Below, piece after piece: positions 37,841 through 45,666 of a stretch of DNA of 64,000 nucleotides. The stretch is from Janthinobacterium sp. PAMC25594. GTDB lineage: Bacteria > Pseudomonadota > Gammaproteobacteria > Burkholderiales > Burkholderiaceae_D. The stretch's first letter is position 1; each line of letters starts with the position of its first letter. The stretch covers positions 2,232,001-2,296,000 of the forward strand of contig NZ_CP080377.1 in the NCBI RefSeq assembly GCF_019443505.1. The letters are read 5' to 3'. A model generated the notes under the pieces. It saw only the letters and a list, made by a program, of their open reading frames with translations. It had not been told where the DNA came from and did not search any database. A program made the translations under genes and the position numbers.

Positions 37841-37867
37841 AGCCAACCGTTCGCGGTTGGCTTTTTT
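37841..37867 (+). terminator. Terminator after tRNA-Lys copy 2
   Basis: AGCCAACCG-TTCG-CGGTTGGCT with a UUCG tetraloop, followed by six T residues. Confidence 0.9.
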
Positions 37868-37954
37868 GTTTTGGGCAGCATCACTTGCACGGATGCCATT
37901 CCTGACGCAAATCAAATGCTTTATCACCCGCGATACAGCTTTGTCGGACTGTCG

Positions 37955-37960
37955 TATAAT
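37955..37960 (+). promoter_or_regulatory. -10 box of the toxin-antitoxin module
   Basis: TATAAT ends nine bases before the antitoxin ATG, so the transcript would be nearly leaderless. The -35 (GATACA at 37932) is poor, which fits an autoregulated module. Confidence 0.45.
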
Positions 37961-37969
37961 CAGACCATC

Positions 37970-38173
37970 ATGAGCACCATCCTGCCCTCGACCACGTCCG
38001 CATTTGAGACGACGGAAGCCGCCGAAACCTATGACCACTGGTTTCGCGCCAAGGTATTGGCGTCACTGAATGATGACCGCCCTGCCCGCCCACATGACAC
38101 TGTCATGGCGCAACTCAAGAAAATCGTCGCAGCCGGGCCTGATGACCATGCTGCCGATTCAATGGAAGGTTGA
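37970..38173 (+). CDS. RelB-type antitoxin
   Basis: A 67-residue small acidic protein with the motif AAETYDHWFRAKVLASLNDD followed by RPHDTVMAQLKKI, the pattern of short stabilising antitoxins paired with RelE/ParE toxins (DRWFRAKV and PHDEVMA in relatives). ATG 37970 is chosen because similarity begins there; an upstream in-frame extension lacks it. It overlaps the toxin start by 26 bases, implying coupling. It lies directly downstream of two tRNA-Lys genes. Confidence 0.82.
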   Translation: MSTILPSTTSAFETTEAAETYDHWFRAKVLASLNDDRPARPHDTVMAQLKKIVAAGPDDHAADSMEG

Positions 38174-38414
38174 AGCCCAGGAAGATTTGACCGCGATACT
38201 CACGTACATCGCGCAGCGTAACCAGCCGGCGGCGCTGCAGCTTTACAACGGCATCGACAACGCCATCTCCCAACTTCCCCATTTATACCGACCTGGAAGA
38301 GTTTCAGGCACGCGCGAACTGGCTGCCCATCCAAACTATGTCGTCGTATATCGGGTTGCAGCAACGGCGATAGAAATTCTTGCCGTCCTGCACACACGAC
38401 AACTATATCCCTGA
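38148..38414 (+). CDS. RelE/ParE family toxin
   Basis: An 88-residue protein beginning MLPIQWKVEAQEDLTAILTY, with the RelE/ParE fold features: EDL-AIL helix, SQLPHLYRPGRVSGTREL and the C-terminal EILAVLHTRQLYP strand with the conserved HTRQ. Whether it cuts mRNA (RelE) or poisons gyrase (ParE) cannot be told. ATG 38142 two codons earlier is an alternative start. The antitoxin gene precedes and overlaps it. Confidence 0.85.
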   Translation: MLPIQWKVEAQEDLTAILTYIAQRNQPAALQLYNGIDNAISQLPHLYRPGRVSGTRELAAHPNYVVVYRVAATAIEILAVLHTRQLYP

Positions 38415-38443
38415 GCCCCTCCCGGCATACCGGAAACCGGTCG

Positions 38444-39574
38444 TTAACGCGACACCAGCGCCGGCCTCCCGGCCAGCTGCGCCACCACACCGCCCATCAT
38501 CCGTCCCAGCGGCACCTCCACCCAGCGGTAAAATGCGGCACCGGCCGCCAGGCTGGCGCCCCAGGCGGTCAGCATACCCAGCGCCTGCCAGGCCGGCTCC
38601 AATGGGACATAAGAGGTAAACAAGGCATTCACCAGCAGGCTGACGGGAAAGTGGACGAGAAACACCGCATACGAGATGCGTCCCAGGGCGTTGATGATGT
38701 TCCAGGCGCCGCCCTGCGCGGGCGTACGGGTACGGCCGAACAGGAACAGCGCGCAGGCGACGATCAGCGCCAGGGCGATGCGGCTGCGGTAGTCGACGGC
38801 CAGGGCCAGCAGCACGGGCACGGCGGCCATGACCATGAGCGCGACCATGGCACCGGGCTTGCGCCTGGGGTCGCTGGCCCACCAGGCCATGAGTCCCAGG
38901 CCATAGCTGCCGAAGAAATACGGCGCCCAGTTGTCCCAGCCCGCGTCGAGATTGAAATACAGCAAGGAAAAGGTGATGCTCACGGTGACGGCTAGCGGCA
39001 TCAGCCAGCCCATGCGCCGCTGGCCCGCCAGGCGGCCGCCCAGCCACAGCAGCGATACCGTCAGCAGGTACAACTGGAAATCGATGGCCACGTACCAGGC
39101 GCCGGCCGACAGCGACTCATAGCCCAGCACGCCGTGCAGCAGCAAGGCATGGGCGCTCAGCTGGCCCAGGGTGACGGCGGCCGACATGGAATCGTGTTGC
39201 ATCCATATACCGGCCACGGGCGTGATGATGGCGGCGAGCAAGGTGGCGGCCAGGAAAGGCGGCGCCAGCTTGGCATAGCGGCGCCAGACGGACCGCAAGG
39301 GGGTAGCGATGCCGGGACGACCGGCGGGCGAGAGGGATTTGGCGACCAGGAAGCCGCCGATGACGAGAAACACTTGCACGGCGATGCGCGCGCTGCCGCC
39401 CAGCCAGTCCAGCAACGCGGGCCACAGGGGGCGCACGTAATCGGACATCGGGCCGTAAAACGCCAGGTGATGCAACACGATCAACTGCGCCGCGCCCGCC
39501 TTTAAACCATTGATCCACCCAAACTGCGGACGACTTGCCAGGTCCGCCTGTGATACCGCTGCTACTACCGTCAT
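38444..39574 (-). CDS. Acyltransferase family 3 membrane protein
   Basis: A 376-residue integral membrane protein of the acyltransferase-3 family, with about ten hydrophobic segments. The N-terminal LKAGAAQLIVLHHLAFYGPM contains the catalytic His pair region, and AVQVFLVIGGFLVAKSL matches the family's second motif. These enzymes acylate surface or secreted sugars and lipids. ATG 39574 has GGGA at suitable spacing; the large open extension beyond about 39613 is antisense-like, unrelated sequence overlapping the ArsR gene and is excluded. Substrate unknown; no polysaccharide genes nearby. Confidence 0.88.
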   Translation of the reverse strand: MTVVAAVSQADLASRPQFGWINGLKAGAAQLIVLHHLAFYGPMSDYVRPLWPALLDWLGGSARIAVQVFLVIGGFLVAKSLSPAGRPGIATPLRSVWRRYAKLAPPFLAATLLAAIITPVAGIWMQHDSMSAAVTLGQLSAHALLLHGVLGYESLSAGAWYVAIDFQLYLLTVSLLWLGGRLAGQRRMGWLMPLAVTVSITFSLLYFNLDAGWDNWAPYFFGSYGLGLMAWWASDPRRKPGAMVALMVMAAVPVLLALAVDYRSRIALALIVACALFLFGRTRTPAQGGAWNIINALGRISYAVFLVHFPVSLLVNALFTSYVPLEPAWQALGMLTAWGASLAAGAAFYRWVEVPLGRMMGGVVAQLAGRPALVSR

Positions 39575-39696
39575 TCCCATCCCTTGCCATGCCAGGTAGT
39601 GTCGCCAGCCCATCGCGCAACTGGCGCGCGGCCGGGGATTTACCGAAAGGCCGACATGATAGCCGAGCCTGGCAAATGGCGGGGTACGGCAGGCGA

Positions 39697-40050
39697 CTAA
39701 GCCGCCGGCTTTTCCGCTTCCGGCGCCTCGGCGGCCAAGGGCTGCTGCGCCAGAATGGCGTCGAGCAAGCCAGGAAAACGGCTCTCGATATCGGCGCGGC
39801 GCAGGGTGTTCATGTGCGTCGTGCCCGCGTTTTCCGTGTAGACGAGGCCCGCTTCGCGCAAGACCTTGAAATGGTGGGAGACGGTCGACTTCGGCCGCCC
39901 GCCATCGAGGTCGCCGCACGCGGCCGCCTCCACGCGGGCCAGGTGGCGCACGATGTCGAGGCGGATGGAATCGCTCAGGGCATACAGCACTCTTTCGAGC
40001 ACGAATTCGCTGGCGGGAGGATGTTTGTGTGGACGCATGAGCAGAATCAT
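39697..40050 (-). CDS. ArsR-family winged-helix regulator
   Basis: A 117-residue DNA-binding protein. FVLERVLYALSDSIRLDIVRHL and the recognition helix STVSHHFKVLREAGLVYTE identify the ArsR family. The metal-binding ELCVCDL motif of arsenic or zinc sensors is absent; only one cysteine (AACGDLDG) remains, so a non-metal, perhaps redox, signal is possible. It is divergent from the flavin oxidoreductase, with 94 bases between the starts, and probably regulates it. A start four codons later (MRPHKHPP) is also plausible. Confidence 0.88.
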   Translation of the reverse strand: MILLMRPHKHPPASEFVLERVLYALSDSIRLDIVRHLARVEAAACGDLDGGRPKSTVSHHFKVLREAGLVYTENAGTTHMNTLRRADIESRFPGLLDAILAQQPLAAEAPEAEKPAA

Positions 40051-40144
40051 ACAGCATGCGCTATACTAATTCCATTCTTCGAATATTTACGAACTACCGA
40101 ATCAGCATCTCCCCACTTTTCCATCAACACACACAAAGGCCACC

Positions 40145-41233
40145 ATGTCCGCCCTCTTCCAACCATTCAGTCTTAAAGACATCACCCTGCGCAACCGCAT
40201 CGCCGTGCCGCCCATGTGCCAGTACATGGCCGTCGATGGCCAGGCCAACGACTGGCATCTGTCGCATTATGCGGGCATGGCGCGTGGCGGCGCGGGCCTG
40301 GTGATCGTCGAAGCGACGGCCGTGGCACCGGAAGGCCGCATCACGCCCGGCTGCACGGGCATCTGGAACGATGATCTGGCGCAAGCCTTCGTGCCCGTCG
40401 TGAAAGCCATCAAGGCGGCCGGCTCCGTGCCCGGCATCCAGATCGCCCACGCGGGCCGCAAGGCCAGCGCCAACCGCCCATGGGAAGGCGACGACCATAT
40501 CGCTGAAGGCGACGCGCGCGGCTGGCAAACCATCGCCCCGTCCGCCATCGCCTTTGGCGGCGGCCTGCCGAAAGTGCCGCGTGCCATGGACCTCGACGAT
40601 ATCGCCCGCGTGCAACAGAACTTCGTCGACGCGGCCATTCGCGCGCGTGAAGTGGGCTTCGAGTGGCTGGAACTGCACTTCGCCCACGGTTACCTGGCGC
40701 AAAGCTTTTTCTCGTCCCACGCGAACCAGCGCGACGATATCTATGGCGGCAGCGTGGAAAACCGCAGCCGCTTCCTGCTGGAAACATTGAAAGCCGTGCG
40801 TGCCGTGTGGCCCGAACACCTGCCGCTGACCATCCGCTTCGGCGTGCTGGAATTCGACGGCCGCGATGAGCAAACCCTGCTCGAATCGATCGGCCTGGTG
40901 CGCCAGTTCAAGGATGCCGGCATGGATATGCTCAGCGTCAGCATGGGCTTTACCATTCCCGACGTGTCGATTCCGTGGGGTCCGGCCTTCATGGGCCCGA
41001 TTGCCGAAAGAGTCCGCCGCGAAGCGGGCGTGCCCGTCTCGTCCGCCTGGGGCTTCGGCACGCCGGCCATCGCCGAGCGCGTCGTCAAGGAAGAACAGCT
41101 GGACGTGGTGATGGTGGGCAAGGCGCACCTGGCCAATCCGCACTGGGCATATTTTGCCGCCAAGGAACTCGGCGTCGAGCGCGCCTCGTGGACCCTGCCG
41201 GCACCGTACGCGCACTGGCTCGAACGCTATTGA
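40145..41233 (+). CDS. NADH:flavin oxidoreductase (old yellow enzyme, YqjM type)
   Basis: A 362-residue FMN-binding TIM barrel. IAVPPMCQYMA with its cysteine defines the thermophilic-like (YqjM) OYE class. IQIAHAGRKAS, HFAHGYLAQSFFSSHANQR and DDIYGGSVENRSRF are active-site and FMN signatures. It reduces activated alkenes (enones, nitro compounds) with NAD(P)H. The divergent ArsR regulator next to it suggests induction by an electrophile or oxidant; this is inference. Its 3' end overlaps the convergent MFS gene by seven bases. Confidence 0.95.
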   Translation: MSALFQPFSLKDITLRNRIAVPPMCQYMAVDGQANDWHLSHYAGMARGGAGLVIVEATAVAPEGRITPGCTGIWNDDLAQAFVPVVKAIKAAGSVPGIQIAHAGRKASANRPWEGDDHIAEGDARGWQTIAPSAIAFGGGLPKVPRAMDLDDIARVQQNFVDAAIRAREVGFEWLELHFAHGYLAQSFFSSHANQRDDIYGGSVENRSRFLLETLKAVRAVWPEHLPLTIRFGVLEFDGRDEQTLLESIGLVRQFKDAGMDMLSVSMGFTIPDVSIPWGPAFMGPIAERVRREAGVPVSSAWGFGTPAIAERVVKEEQLDVVMVGKAHLANPHWAYFAAKELGVERASWTLPAPYAHWLERY

Positions 41234-42726
41234 TCATCCTTGACCGTTGCCGGATGCCCCTCCAGGGGCAGTTCCGGCAGGAACAGCAGGAAGACCAGCC
41301 CCAATAGCAGCAGCACGGCGCCGGCGCCAAACACGCTGGCGATCGCATGGCGGTACACTTCCACCGTCTGCGCCGCCGCCTGCGCACCGAGCGCCGACAC
41401 GGCTTCCACGCCGTGTTTGTGCAACTGGTGCGCCAGGATGGCGCCGGACGCCGTCACGCCCAGCAAGCCGCCCAGCGAGCGGAAAAAGGCCAGCATGGCC
41501 GTGCCCACGCCCCGGCGCGCCAGGGGCAAGGCATTTTGCACGGCGATCGTCATGTTCGGCATCACCAGTCCCAGCCCCGTGCCGAGGAAGAAGATGGCCG
41601 GCTCGATGATCCAGTAGCCGCGCGACGTTGCCATGGCCCAGGCCAGCACGGCAAACGACACGACCGCCACGCCCAGCCCCGCCACCTGCACCATCTTGTA
41701 CTTGCCCGAGCGCGACAGCACGCGGCCGTTGAACATCGACGACGCCACCAGCCCCACCATCATCGCCACCGTCATCACGCCCGATTCGGCCGGACTGGTG
41801 CCCATCACCAGCTGGAAGAACAGGGGGAAGAAGACGCTGGCGCCCATCAAGCCCATGAAAGTCATGGCCATCACCAGGCTGGCGATATTGAAAGTGCGGT
41901 TTTCGAACAAGTCGGGCGGCAGCACGGGCTCGTCCACCCTGCCCACGTGGAAGGCCAGCCAGATACCCAGCAGCAGCGCGACACCGCCGCACACCTTGAT
42001 GGCGAAGGAATCCCACGGCCACTCCGTGCCGCCCAGCGCCAGCACCAGCAAGGCCGCCGTGATGGCGCCCGTCAGCAGCGCCGACCCCAGGTAGTCGATC
42101 TGGTGCGCATGCGTGCGCGCCGGCTTGCGCATGGCGCGCGCGATGATGACAAAGGCGGCCGCGCCGATGGGCAGGTTGACATAGAAAATCCAGTGCCACG
42201 ACAGGGCATCCGTGATGACGCCGCCCAGCACCGGGCCCAGCACACTGGTGACGGCAAACACGATGGGCACCATGCCCTGCCGCTTGCCCCGTTCGGCCGG
42301 TGGCACGATGTCGCCGATGATGATTTGCGCCAGCGGCATGAAGCCGCCCGCACCGAGGCCCTGGATGGCGCGGAAGATGATCAGTTCCGTCATGTTCTGC
42401 GCCAGCCCGCACAGCACGGAACCGAGCAAAAAGGTCAGCAGGGCCGTAAAGATCATCGGGCGGCGGCCGTACTGGTCGGCCAGCTTGCCGTACAGGGGCA
42501 TGGTGGCCGTCGAGGCCAGCACATACGCCGTCACCACCCACGACAGATGCGCCATGCCGCCCAGGTCCTCGACGATGCGCGGCAAAGCCGTGGCGACGAT
42601 GCTCTGGTCCAGCGCGCCGAGGCCCAGCACGGCCATCAGGCCCAGATAGATGGCGCGCACTTCGCGCTCGGTGACGGGCTTCGCGGCGTCTTTTTCAGCG
42701 CCTGCGGCGTGATCGTGGCCGCTCAT
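41227..42726 (-). CDS. DHA2-family MFS drug:proton antiporter
   Basis: A 499-residue transporter with about 14 membrane segments. Motif A (GKLADQYGRRPM), motif B (FRAIQGLGAGGFMPLAQ) and motif C (VLGPVLGGVITDALSWHWIF) identify the EmrB/QacA branch. It exports hydrophobic drugs using the proton gradient. It overlaps the MarR gene upstream by four bases (ATGA), so the two form an operon controlled by that regulator. No membrane fusion partner is adjacent. Confidence 0.93.
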   Translation of the reverse strand: MSGHDHAAGAEKDAAKPVTEREVRAIYLGLMAVLGLGALDQSIVATALPRIVEDLGGMAHLSWVVTAYVLASTATMPLYGKLADQYGRRPMIFTALLTFLLGSVLCGLAQNMTELIIFRAIQGLGAGGFMPLAQIIIGDIVPPAERGKRQGMVPIVFAVTSVLGPVLGGVITDALSWHWIFYVNLPIGAAAFVIIARAMRKPARTHAHQIDYLGSALLTGAITAALLVLALGGTEWPWDSFAIKVCGGVALLLGIWLAFHVGRVDEPVLPPDLFENRTFNIASLVMAMTFMGLMGASVFFPLFFQLVMGTSPAESGVMTVAMMVGLVASSMFNGRVLSRSGKYKMVQVAGLGVAVVSFAVLAWAMATSRGYWIIEPAIFFLGTGLGLVMPNMTIAVQNALPLARRGVGTAMLAFFRSLGGLLGVTASGAILAHQLHKHGVEAVSALGAQAAAQTVEVYRHAIASVFGAGAVLLLLGLVFLLFLPELPLEGHPATVKDDQ

Positions 42727-43181
42727 GCCTGGCCAATCTCGAGCAGAGGCTGCATGGCGGCGGCCAGCGCATCGACCTGCTGCGGCGACAAGCGGGCGAT
42801 GCGCCGCGCCAGCGCATCGCGGCGCCGCGCGCGCACGGTCTCGAGCATGGCCATGCCTTGCGCGGAGACCTGCAGGCCCGAGCGGCGCCGATCTTGCGGA
42901 TCGGGCGCGCCGCGCTCGACCAGCCCCGCCTCTTCGAGCGACTTGACTTGGGCGCTGACGGTCGGCCCGCGCACATTCTGCAGCCGCGCCAGCGCAGCCA
43001 CGCCGATGCCGGGCTGCTCGTGGATCAGCGCCAGCAGCATGTATTGCATCATCGATACATTGCCTTCCAGCTCGCCCCCTTCGCGCTGCATGGAACGCAG
43101 CAGGCGTTTGAACGCCACGCGCAAGTCATCGGACAGCGCCAGCGCGCGTTCGGGGATGGGAAGGTCTTCGGTAGTGGGCAT
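42723..43181 (-). CDS. MarR-family transcriptional regulator
   Basis: A 152-residue winged-helix regulator with MQYMLLALIHEQPGIGVAAL and the recognition segment RGPTVSAQVKSLEEAGLVER, followed by the DPQDRRRSGLQVS wing. It heads the operon with the DHA2 pump. A 17-bp palindrome (43194-43210) just upstream of the start is the probable autoregulatory operator. Confidence 0.93.
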   Translation of the reverse strand: MPTTEDLPIPERALALSDDLRVAFKRLLRSMQREGGELEGNVSMMQYMLLALIHEQPGIGVAALARLQNVRGPTVSAQVKSLEEAGLVERGAPDPQDRRRSGLQVSAQGMAMLETVRARRRDALARRIARLSPQQVDALAAAMQPLLEIGQA

Positions 43182-43193
43182 GGGATGATATAA

Positions 43194-43210
43194 ATAGGTA
43201 GGCTATCTAT
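43194..43210. promoter_or_regulatory. Probable MarR operator
   Basis: ATAGGTAGGCTATCTAT is nearly palindromic (ATAG.TAG.CTA.CTAT), 13 bases upstream of the marR-type ATG and overlapping AT-rich promoter sequence. Size and position fit a MarR dimer site. Confidence 0.6.
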
Positions 43211-43261
43211 CCATATTAAACCGTGCACGAGGGTCATGCAAGGTTTTTTCCATCCCCGCCC

Positions 43262-43290
43262 TTCCCAAAACCGCCGTTGGCCGTCATAAT
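43262..43290 (+). promoter_or_regulatory. Promoter of tRNA-Lys copy 3
   Basis: TTCCCA and CATAAT at 17-bp spacing, ten bases before the tRNA. The -10 and following sequence are shared exactly with copy 4. Confidence 0.6.
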
Positions 43291-43300
43291 AGCCGCCCTT

Positions 43301-43376
43301 GGGTCGTTAGCTCAGCTGGTAGAGCAGCGGACTTTTAATCCGTTGGTCGCAGGTTCGAATCCCGCACGGCCTACCA
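43301..43376 (+). tRNA. tRNA-Lys (anticodon TTT), copy 3
   Basis: Identical 76-base tRNA to copies 1, 2 and 4. The 17 bases before it and three bases after it are also identical to copy 4, making an about 97-bp direct repeat. Confidence 0.98.
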
Positions 43377-43384
43377 AGATATTA

Positions 43385-43418
43385 AAAAGCCCGCGAACGC
43401 AAGTTCGCGGGCTTTTTT
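43385..43418 (+). terminator. Terminator after tRNA-Lys copy 3
   Basis: AAAGCCCGCGAA and TTCGCGGGCTTTTTT form a strong stem with T run; symmetric enough to serve also the minus-strand gene at 43473. Confidence 0.9.
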
Positions 43419-43472
43419 GCATCTGGCGCACATCCGAAGATGCCGGGCACGCTGGCGTATCGCCGGTTGCAA

Positions 43473-44063
43473 TTACCAATCTTTCTTTTTTTCCTCCGCC
43501 GCGATACAAGCCGATACCTTGCCCATGGCCAAGCGCAGTGCCTCAATGGCTTGTTCGCCTCCCGTGCCAGTCGCCACAACCAGCTCGGAAGCGTCGGAAG
43601 ATTTCCCACTATATAAAATTGCAGGCGAAGTCGCACTCATTCTGAACTTATCAGTTTTCGTCTCAACTACAACTTTCGCCCTGACAATACGTCCCGTCAA
43701 CATATAAGAAAATGGAATTTGAACATTCAGAATTAACTGGCCTCCGGCTGGGTCGGATAATTCAATCAGATTCCCGGAAGCGTTTGCAGTATTTGCCTTG
43801 CCAGTAAAAGCATTCAAGGCACCAGATGAAGAAATCGCACCGCTGGGGAAATTCCTCACCGCGCATGATTGAGCCTTATTGACAAGGCTTGCCGCGTCGC
43901 CAACCACATCCACACCCTCACCGACAAGCTCCACGAGCGTGCGTCCTGACATTTTCCTTTCATATTTAATCTGGTTCGCAGGTGCCGAAAACACACTACC
44001 ACAGGCAACTGCAGCAAACAGGCCAACGATGATCCGGGCACGACGATTTTGAATATTTTTCAT
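43473..44063 (-). CDS. Unrecognised secreted protein between two tRNA-Lys copies
   Basis: I do not recognise this 196-residue protein. It has a basic N-terminus and a signal peptide (IIVGLFAAVACGSVFSAPA), so the product is probably periplasmic or outer-surface. The mature part is polar, with a lone cysteine in NKAQSCAVRNFPSG, beta-type repeats (LVVATGTGGEQAIEALRLAMG) and a Lys-rich end. The coding and upstream sequence are clearly more AT-rich than neighbouring genes, and there is no good ribosome-binding site before ATG 44063. With the flanking tRNA-Lys repeats this suggests acquisition by transfer. Confidence 0.7.
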   Translation of the reverse strand: MKNIQNRRARIIVGLFAAVACGSVFSAPANQIKYERKMSGRTLVELVGEGVDVVGDAASLVNKAQSCAVRNFPSGAISSSGALNAFTGKANTANASGNLIELSDPAGGQLILNVQIPFSYMLTGRIVRAKVVVETKTDKFRMSATSPAILYSGKSSDASELVVATGTGGEQAIEALRLAMGKVSACIAAEEKKKDW

Positions 44064-44366
44064 TATTTTAATGGGCGATTTATAGGAATAAAAACAGCGT
44101 TACTCATAATAATTCACCACACAAAGAAACGCAAAATACTCTGCAAATAAATTAATCAACAAAAATTGAAGTCCGCGCGAAATTAGCACCGGAAACGCGA
44201 GATGTGAAATTAATTCAGGCGACACCACTGCCCCTCGCACTTATCTATTCACTTGCTCGTACGGTATTCCGATGCGTTTTTTACGGAAAAAGATCCCCGC
44301 TTGGGCGGGGCAAGCGCAGGCAAGACCTTGCCAAATCATCGTTTGGCGGTCATAATAGCCGCCCTT
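44064..44366. other. AT-rich intergenic region upstream of tRNA-Lys copy 4
   Basis: 303 bases that contain the promoter side of the secreted-protein gene (TATAAA-like boxes on the minus strand near 44085) and, at the right, the tRNA promoter. The left 150 bases are the most AT-rich of the window. No convincing gene was seen. Confidence 0.6.
44328..44356 (+). promoter_or_regulatory. Promoter of tRNA-Lys copy 4
   Basis: TTGCCA and CATAAT at 17-bp spacing, ten bases before the tRNA. Confidence 0.65.
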
Positions 44367-44442
44367 GGGTCGTTAGCTCAGCTGGTAGAGCAGCGGACTT
44401 TTAATCCGTTGGTCGCAGGTTCGAATCCCGCACGGCCTACCA
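44367..44442 (+). tRNA. tRNA-Lys (anticodon TTT), copy 4
   Basis: Identical over 76 bases to the other three copies in the window, followed by its own terminator. Confidence 0.98.
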
Positions 44443-44462
44443 AGAATTTGCAGCAAACAAAA

Positions 44463-44488
44463 AGCCAACCGTTCGCGGTCGGCTTTTT
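44463..44488 (+). terminator. Terminator after tRNA-Lys copy 4
   Basis: AGCCAACCG-TTCG-CGGTCGGCT then six T residues; nearly the same as the terminator after copy 2. Confidence 0.85.
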
Positions 44489-44505
44489 TGTTTTGCGTGA
44501 CCCAA

Positions 44506-45276
44506 CTATTCCAGCCCTTCCCCATACCTTCCCGGCGTCACGCCCATCACGCGCTTGAACATGGCGATGAAGGCGCTGACGTTGTCGTAGCCCAGGTCCA
44601 GCGCAATCGTCGTGACGGGCTGGCCGGCCGCAAGCAGTTCCAGGGCGCGCAGGATGCGGGCGCGCTGGCGCCAGGCAGAGGGCGTAAATCCCGTCTCGGC
44701 CGTGAAACGGCGCGCCAGGGTGCGCGGCGAGACACCGGCCCAGGCGGCCAGCACTTCCACGCCCCGCTCATCGGCCAGGTCATCGAGCACGGCGCGCGCC
44801 ACGCGCAGCAGGCGCGGGTCCGTGGGCAGGGGCAAGCCGAAGGATTCGTGCGGCGCGGCGGCGATTTCGTCGAGGATCACGCCCGCCACCCTGGCCTGCC
44901 GCGCGTCCGGCGCGCCGTCGCCCCAGGCGCTGGCGCGGCCCACCGCCTCGCGCAGCAAGCCCGAGACGCGCATCACGCAAGGCGCGGCGGGCAAGCCGGC
45001 GCAGCTGGCCTCGTCCACGTACACGCTCCAGCCCGCAAACGGGCCGTGCGAACGCAGCGCGTGCATATGATGGGGCGGCATCCACACGCAGTGGCTGGCC
45101 GGCACCACCCACTGGCCGCTGTCGGCGGTAACGGAGAGCAAGCCCCGCATCGCGCCGAACAGCTGGCCGCTGGCATGGCGATGCGGCGGCGTCACCCGTT
45201 CCTGCGGCTGGGCAATGCGCATGGCGCGCAGCGGCGACGCTGCAAAAATTGGCGGATTTGACGTATCGAATGACAT
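44506..45276 (-). CDS. AraC-family transcriptional regulator
   Basis: A 256-residue regulator with an N-terminal cupin-like sensor (RVTPPHRHASGQLFGAMRG, VVPASHCVWMPPHHMHAL) and a C-terminal double helix-turn-helix: VEVLAAWAGVSPRTLARRF and TTIALDLGYDNVSAFIAMFK. ATG 45276 (MSFDTSN) is preferred to a TTG five codons upstream. It belongs to the group with an AraC_binding cupin that usually controls an adjacent gene; the divergent small gene at 45343 is the candidate. Confidence 0.92.
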   Translation of the reverse strand: MSFDTSNPPIFAASPLRAMRIAQPQERVTPPHRHASGQLFGAMRGLLSVTADSGQWVVPASHCVWMPPHHMHALRSHGPFAGWSVYVDEASCAGLPAAPCVMRVSGLLREAVGRASAWGDGAPDARQARVAGVILDEIAAAPHESFGLPLPTDPRLLRVARAVLDDLADERGVEVLAAWAGVSPRTLARRFTAETGFTPSAWRQRARILRALELLAAGQPVTTIALDLGYDNVSAFIAMFKRVMGVTPGRYGEGLE

Positions 45277-45342
45277 AAACACCGCAGGCAAGACAGTTCC
45301 TCCATCATACAGTGGAGTCTTTCCATTTTGACGGAGTTCACC

Positions 45343-45609
45343 ATGCGCGCAGAAGACGTATTAGCCGATCAACAAAACCAGGGCCAATTCAACGGTGTCA
45401 CCGTGCGCAAGGGCACGGTGGGCGCCTTCCTGGCCAATGCCCGGCTATGGCTGGACGAGTCCAGCGACATCGACGACAAGGCCATCGCCGAGCGCGACAT
45501 CCTCGACGCCCTGCCCGCCCTGCACGCGCTGGGCCTGTTCGACATTGTGCAAGTGCGCGATTCTGCGCTGCGCGAACTGGTGTCCGCTTCCACCGCTTGC
45601 CCGGGCTGA
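45343..45609 (+). CDS. Small unrecognised protein
   Basis: An 88-residue acidic soluble protein starting MRAEDVLADQQNQGQFNGVT, rich in helix-forming residues (FLANARLWLDESS, AERDILDALPALHALGLFDI). I do not recognise the family. ATG 45343 is chosen because GGAG lies shortly upstream; an in-frame start five codons earlier exists. It is divergent from the AraC regulator, with 66 bases between starts, and its codon usage matches neighbours, so I believe it is a real gene. Confidence 0.65.
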   Translation: MRAEDVLADQQNQGQFNGVTVRKGTVGAFLANARLWLDESSDIDDKAIAERDILDALPALHALGLFDIVQVRDSALRELVSASTACPG

Positions 45610-45666
45610 CTCGTCCCCGGCGCGCATTTCCTCTATCATGCTGCTTTGCCCGCCCTCGCACCCGCC

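Noticed and set aside
39613..40057. N-terminal extension of the acyltransferase frame
   Set aside because: It overlaps the ArsR gene in another frame, is Arg/Pro-rich without membrane segments, and a better start exists at 39574.
44204..44404. 66-codon frame running into tRNA-Lys copy 4
   Set aside because: It reads through the tRNA promoter and tRNA gene and has no ribosome-binding site.
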